Origin: an uncultured Collinsella sp.
GTDB taxonomy: Bacteria > Actinomycetota > Coriobacteriia > Coriobacteriales > Coriobacteriaceae
NCBI GenBank assembly: GCA_900544845.1
Contig: UQWV01000004.1
Span: forward strand, 1 to 53,519
Reading direction: 5' to 3'
Length of the DNA: 53,519 nt
Below are positions 49,940 to 53,519 of this stretch, in pieces (position 1 is the stretch's first letter; each line of letters starts with the position of its first letter). A model generated the notes under the pieces. That model was not told the origin of the DNA. It made no database searches and saw nothing but the letters and a program-made list of their open reading frames with translations. The position numbers and the translations under genes are program-made.

Positions 49940-52690
49940 GTGAGCGATTGCAAGAGGGTTTACCGTTTTGGAACCGACGCCCAGGGCACCTGTGTCACCG
50001 AGGGCGACAAGTCCATGAACTTCGTGCTTGGCGGCAAAGGCGCAAACCTTGCCGAGATGAGCCGCATCGGCCTGCCGGTTCCCGGTGGCTTTACCATTAC
50101 TTGCCAGACCTGTGTCGAGTATTCCGGTGCCGGTAACGTCTGGCCCGAGGGCGCACTCGATGAGATCGTTGCCGCCGAGGCCGACCTCGAGGCCCGCTGC
50201 GGCAAGAAGCTCGGCGACGCCTCCGACCCGCTGCTCGTGTCGGTTCGCTCGGGCGCTCCGTTCTCTATGCCCGGCATGATGGACACGGTCCTCAACCTGG
50301 GCCTTAACGACGATTCCGTTCAGGGCCTTATCGCCCAGACGCAAAACCCGCGCTTTGCCTGGGATAGCTACCGCCGGTTTATCCAGATGTTCTCCAACGT
50401 CGTCATGGGCGTCGACGCCGACCTGTTCGAGAACGCTCTGACCCAGGCACGCCTGGTCGCCGGCGTTCGCGTCGATTCCGAGCTTTCGGCCGAGGACCTG
50501 CAGGAGCTCGTCGAGACCTTCAAGGGCCTCTTCTCCGAGAACGTCGAGGCCGCCCTGTATCCCGAGCTCGAGGTTGTCGATGGCAAGCCTGTCTTCCCTC
50601 ACGACCCGGAGCTCCAGTTGCGCCTTGCCATCCAAGCCGTCTTTGGCAGCTGGATGAACGAGCGTGCGTGCATCTACCGCAAGCAGCATGCTATCTCCGA
50701 CGAGCTCGGTACCGCCGTCAACGTGCAGGCCATGGCTTTTGGTAATAAGGGCGAGACCTCCGCCACCGGCGTTGCCTTTACGCGCAACCCGGCCGACGGC
50801 ACTAAGGAGTTCTACGGCGACTTTCTGGTGAACGCCCAGGGCGAGGACGTTGTCGCCGGCATCCGCAACACCGAGCCCATCGCCGACCTCAAGACCACCC
50901 CGGGCCTCGAGTCTGCAGGTGAGGAGCTCGAGCGCGTGTTCCTGACGCTCGAGGATCACTATCGCGATATGTGCGATATCGAGTTCACCATCGAGCAGGG
51001 TAAGCTCTGGATGCTCCAGACTCGCGTGGGCAAGCGCACCGCTACCGCCGCCCTGCGTATCGCCATCGAGATGGTCGAGGAGGGCCTGATCACCCGTGAG
51101 GAGGCCGTGAGCCGCATCGACCCCGCACAGCTCGACCAGCTCCTGCACCCGCAGTTCGACGCCTCCAAGAAGTACGAGGCGCTGGCCAGCGGTCTGAACG
51201 CCAGCCCCGGTGCCGCCGTGGGCGAGGTCGTGTTCTCGAGCGATGACGCCGTTGCACGTTCCGCCGAGGGGCATAAAGTCATTTTGGTTCGCTGGGAGAC
51301 CAACCCCGACGACCTGAAGGGCATGGTCGCCGCCGAGGGCATCCTGACCAGCCACGGTGGCAAGACGAGCCATGCCGCCGTTATCGCCCGCGGCATGGGT
51401 ACGCCCTGCGTTTGCGGCGTTGAGCGCTTCCACATTGACGCGGCAGAGAAGGTCGTGCGCATCGAGGGCAGCGACCGCGTGCTGCGCGAGGGCGATGTCA
51501 TCTCCATCGACGGCACCCAGGGTATCGTCGTCGACGGCGCGGTCGACCTGGTCTCTGCAGAGCTCACCGGCGATCTGGACACCATCCTGTCCTGGGCCGA
51601 CGAGATTCGCCTGGACGAGACCTGTGGTCATGCCAACCATGTGCGCGTCAACGCCGACAATCCCGAGGATGCCGAGCTTGCCCTCGAGTTTGGTGCCGAG
51701 GCCATCGGTCTATGCCGCACCGAGCACATGTTCCTGGGTGACCGTAAGAACATCATCCAGAGCTTTATTCTGTCCGATGATGAGGCCGTGAAGCAGCAGG
51801 CCCTGGCCGACCTGCTCAAGGTTCAGACCGAGGACTTCCTGGCGATGTTCAAGACCATGTCCAGTCGCGATGTGGTCGTTCGCCTGCTCGATCCGCCGCT
51901 TCATGAATTCCTGGATAATCCTCGCGAGCTCGAGGTCGCCATCACCAAGAAGGAGGCCGCCGGTGCCAGCGAGGAAGAGCTTGCCGCCCTGCGTGCCCGC
52001 CTGCGCCGTATCGACGGCATGGTCGAGTCCAACCCGATGCTCGGCCTGCGCGGCGTGCGCCTGTCCGTCGTCTTTGGCGATCTGCCGCTCATGCAGGTCC
52101 GTGCCGTCGCAACGGCTGCCGCCCGCCTCATTAAGGAAGGCGTCGATCCGCGCCCCGAGATTATGGTCCCGCTCGTTTCCATTACGGCCGAGCATGTCCA
52201 GACCCGCGAGGTCATCGAGCACGTGATCGCCGAGGTTTCCGCCGAAGAAGGCGTCGAGCTCAATATTCCCGTGGGCACGATGCTCGAGCTGCCACGCGCC
52301 TGCATGGTCGCCGACGATATCGCCCAGCATGCCGACTTCTTCTGCTTTGGCACCAATGACCTCACCCAGACGACCTTTGGCTTCTCGCGCGACGACGCCG
52401 AGGCCAAGTTCATCCCGCTGTACATGCATAAGAAGATCCTGAAGGACAACCCCTTCGAGACCATCGACGCGGCGGTACTGGAGCTGGTGCGCATGGCCGT
52501 CGAGAAGGGTCGCGCCACCAACCCCGACATGCACTTTGGCGTGTGCGGCGAGCACGGCGGCGACCCCAAGTCCATTAAGGGCCTGTTCAACGTGGCCGAC
52601 GTGGACTACGTGTCCTGCTCGCCCTATCGCGTGCCCCTCGCACGTCTTGCGGCCGCCCAGGCCAAGCTCGAGGCGAAGCGCTCCGCGTAA
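49940..52690 (+). CDS. ppdK: Pyruvate, phosphate dikinase
   Basis: 916 residues from GTG 49940 (GGGGAAG upstream). The N-terminal ATP-binding domain has LGGKGANLAEMSRIGLPVPG; the phosphotransfer loop is GGKTSHAAVIARG with His478 and the regulated Thr476; the C-terminal TIM barrel ends in FGVCGEHGGDPKS with catalytic Cys869. It interconverts pyruvate + ATP + Pi and PEP + AMP + PPi. PEP from this enzyme could supply AroF. It is about 40 residues longer than many bacterial forms, mainly in the middle. Regulated by PpsR. Confidence 0.97.
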   Translation: MSDCKRVYRFGTDAQGTCVTEGDKSMNFVLGGKGANLAEMSRIGLPVPGGFTITCQTCVEYSGAGNVWPEGALDEIVAAEADLEARCGKKLGDASDPLLVSVRSGAPFSMPGMMDTVLNLGLNDDSVQGLIAQTQNPRFAWDSYRRFIQMFSNVVMGVDADLFENALTQARLVAGVRVDSELSAEDLQELVETFKGLFSENVEAALYPELEVVDGKPVFPHDPELQLRLAIQAVFGSWMNERACIYRKQHAISDELGTAVNVQAMAFGNKGETSATGVAFTRNPADGTKEFYGDFLVNAQGEDVVAGIRNTEPIADLKTTPGLESAGEELERVFLTLEDHYRDMCDIEFTIEQGKLWMLQTRVGKRTATAALRIAIEMVEEGLITREEAVSRIDPAQLDQLLHPQFDASKKYEALASGLNASPGAAVGEVVFSSDDAVARSAEGHKVILVRWETNPDDLKGMVAAEGILTSHGGKTSHAAVIARGMGTPCVCGVERFHIDAAEKVVRIEGSDRVLREGDVISIDGTQGIVVDGAVDLVSAELTGDLDTILSWADEIRLDETCGHANHVRVNADNPEDAELALEFGAEAIGLCRTEHMFLGDRKNIIQSFILSDDEAVKQQALADLLKVQTEDFLAMFKTMSSRDVVVRLLDPPLHEFLDNPRELEVAITKKEAAGASEEELAALRARLRRIDGMVESNPMLGLRGVRLSVVFGDLPLMQVRAVATAAARLIKEGVDPRPEIMVPLVSITAEHVQTREVIEHVIAEVSAEEGVELNIPVGTMLELPRACMVADDIAQHADFFCFGTNDLTQTTFGFSRDDAEAKFIPLYMHKKILKDNPFETIDAAVLELVRMAVEKGRATNPDMHFGVCGEHGGDPKSIKGLFNVADVDYVSCSPYRVPLARLAAAQAKLEAKRSA

Positions 52691-52729
52691 CGTTTTGGGT
52701 CTAGATGCCTAGTGTAGCCCCCCTTCATG

Positions 52730-52759
52730 CCGCCTGTCTCATTCTCGAGCGGGCGGTTA
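52730..52759 (+). terminator. Possible terminator after ppdK
   Basis: CCGCCTGT (52730-52737) pairs with GCGGGCGG (52749-52756) using two wobbles, followed by TTATC. The T-run is poor. Confidence 0.35.
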
Positions 52760-52802
52760 TCATGTGCGGGTTTTGTCTTTTTGTCTGCGTAAAAAATTGT
52801 TC

Positions 52803-52830
52803 TTGCAGCAGAAACCCGCGCGTGTATACT
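52803..52830 (+). promoter_or_regulatory. Promoter of rplS
   Basis: TTGCAG (52803-52808) and TATACT (52825-52830) with a 16-base spacer. The leader would be about 60 bases. Confidence 0.6.
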
Positions 52831-52851
52831 CGAATACGTTTGTTCAACTAC

Positions 52852-52875
52852 GTGCCGGCCAAGGTGGTACGGCAC
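52852..52875 (+). promoter_or_regulatory. rplS leader hairpin
   Basis: GTGCCG and CGGCAC pair at 52852-52857 and 52870-52875 around a 12-base loop in the predicted rplS leader. Ribosomal-protein leaders for L19 exist in other phyla; relation is not shown. Confidence 0.35.
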
Positions 52876-52899
52876 CTCTAGAAGAGTAAGGAATTGCAC

Positions 52900-53241
52900 A
52901 TGGATTACATCCGCGCAATCGAGCGTCAGCAGATCCGCGAGGACATTCCTCAGGTTCGCGTCGCCGACAACGTCAAGGTTCACTACCGCATTAAGGAAGG
53001 CGACCGCGAGCGCATCCAGGTCTTCCAGGGCGACGTCATCCGCATGGCCGGCGCCGGTGCCCGCGAGACCTTCACCGTCCGCAAGATGTCCTTCGGTGTC
53101 GGTGTTGAGCGTACCTTCCCGCTTCACAGCCCCAAGATCGCCAAGCTCGAGGTCGTTCGTCATGGTCGCGTCCGTCGCGCCAAGCTGTACTACCTCCGCG
53201 ACAAGGTGGGCAAGGCTGCTCGCATCCCCGAGAAGCGCTAA
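52900..53241 (+). CDS. rplS: 50S ribosomal protein L19
   Basis: 113 residues from ATG 52900 (AAGG upstream; TTG 52894 is a near alternative). It contains VADNVKVHYRIKEGDRERIQ, FQGDVIRMAG and FTVRKMSFGVGVERTFPLHS, all typical, and ends in VRRAKLYYLRDKVGKAARI. It sits at the 30S-50S interface. rnhB follows as in many gram-positives. Confidence 0.97.
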   Translation: MDYIRAIERQQIREDIPQVRVADNVKVHYRIKEGDRERIQVFQGDVIRMAGAGARETFTVRKMSFGVGVERTFPLHSPKIAKLEVVRHGRVRRAKLYYLRDKVGKAARIPEKR

Positions 53242-53275
53242 GAAGATCGCAGCGTCTGTCCACTCGTTTGGACAC

Positions 53276-53306
53276 AAGGGTCACCTTCGGGTGGCCCTTC
53301 TTTTTA
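53276..53306 (+). terminator. Terminator after rplS
   Basis: AAGGGTCACC and GGTGGCCCTT pair over 10 bases (one wobble) with a TTCG tetraloop, then CTTTTT. Confidence 0.85.
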
Positions 53307-53334
53307 TCTGATTTGCATGCAAGGAGGGCCTGGT

Positions 53335-53519
53335 ATGGCCAACATGACGAGCTCGGTTTCGGCATCGCAGGTTGCCGGTGAGTTGGCGAGCGCTACGTTT
53401 GAGGAGATTCCCGCCCTCGTGGAGCATTATCGCGAGGACCCGCGCCAGCAGGTGATCAAGGCTTGTGAACGCGCCCTCAAACGCCATGCCAAAGAGCTTG
53501 CCGCGCGCGAGCGCGTCAA
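53335..53519 (+). CDS. rnhB: N-terminal part of probable ribonuclease HII (runs off window)
   Basis: Only 61 codons are in the window, from ATG 53335 with AAGGAGG 7 bases upstream. The sequence (SQVAGELASATFEEIPALVE, then EDPRQQVIKACERALKRHAK) resembles the N-terminal extension of Bacillus-type RNase HII, where a helical DPR-containing segment precedes the catalytic domain. rplS followed by rnhB is a common order. No catalytic residues are in view, so the call rests on this and on context. Confidence 0.6.
   Translation, partial: MANMTSSVSASQVAGELASATFEEIPALVEHYREDPRQQVIKACERALKRHAKELAARERV

Noticed and set aside
49898..51640. 580-codon minus-strand ORF opposite ppdK
   Set aside because: Exact shadow of the ppdK reading frame in GC-rich codons; no domain and no ribosome site.

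Overview
The window looks like a chromosomal segment of a Coriobacteriia gut actinobacterium, most likely Collinsella or a close relative. The core genes are GC-rich, many starts are GTG or TTG behind clear Shine-Dalgarno sites, and the rod-shape, ribosomal/Obg and glycyl-tRNA synthetase neighbourhoods have a gram-positive/actinobacterial arrangement. The taxon is inferred from gene content and order; no database search was possible.

Region 1 (1-10.0 kb) is a surface-polymer island: two membrane acyltransferases, two secreted-polymer type GT2 glycosyltransferases, a membrane-anchored GT2, an ABC-2 polymer exporter (permease plus ATPase), a tRNA-Arg(UCU), a TagD-like glycerol-3-phosphate cytidylyltransferase, a LicD-family phosphotransferase and UDP-galactopyranose mutase. 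Together they suggest a teichoic-acid-like or phosphodiester-decorated glycopolymer containing galactofuranose, finished in the cytoplasm and exported by the ABC transporter. Base composition is mosaic: the LicD gene and its flanks are AT-rich, glf is very GC-rich.

Region 2 (10.2-11.6 kb) holds an unexplained two-gene unit: a P-loop ATPase with an uncharacterised C-terminal half, and a small DUF4869-like protein, overlapping by one base.

Region 3 (11.8-20.4 kb, minus strand) is an unusually complete aromatic amino-acid operon: aroF, tyrA, aroB, aroA, aroC, pheA, an aroE-aroK fusion and aroQ. It encodes every step from PEP + erythrose-4-phosphate to chorismate, plus the committed branch steps to Tyr and Phe. 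A hairpin with a T-run and a short Tyr/Phe-containing leader ORF precede aroF, and a perfect 34-bp-arm palindrome interrupts the operon between aroC and pheA.

Region 4 (20.5-26.6 kb) has tRNA-Arg(CCG), a CtpE-like P-type ATPase with a long basic tail, a zinc-ribbon membrane protein, a cyclophilin and a TPR membrane protein. Region 5 (26.7-40.4 kb) is mreB-mreC-mreD-PBP2-rodA, a DUF697-like membrane protein, the TIGR03960/TIGR03936 radical SAM pair, rplU-rpmA-obg-nadD-yqeK-rsfS.

Region 6 (40.4-42.9 kb) is the most notable: a RAYT (REP-associated tyrosine transposase-like HUH protein) bracketed by several copies of a palindromic repeat whose core is AATTTGGGACGGGGCT, with a poly-G tract beside it, then dinB. 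Further copies of the repeat lie after ppsR at 49.6 kb, and a diverged one may lie inside the aro operon. Region 7 (43.1-53.5 kb) contains rpsP-khpA-rimM-trmD-lepB, glyQ-glyS, ppsR-ppdK (pyruvate phosphate dikinase and its regulator) and rplS followed by the beginning of rnhB.
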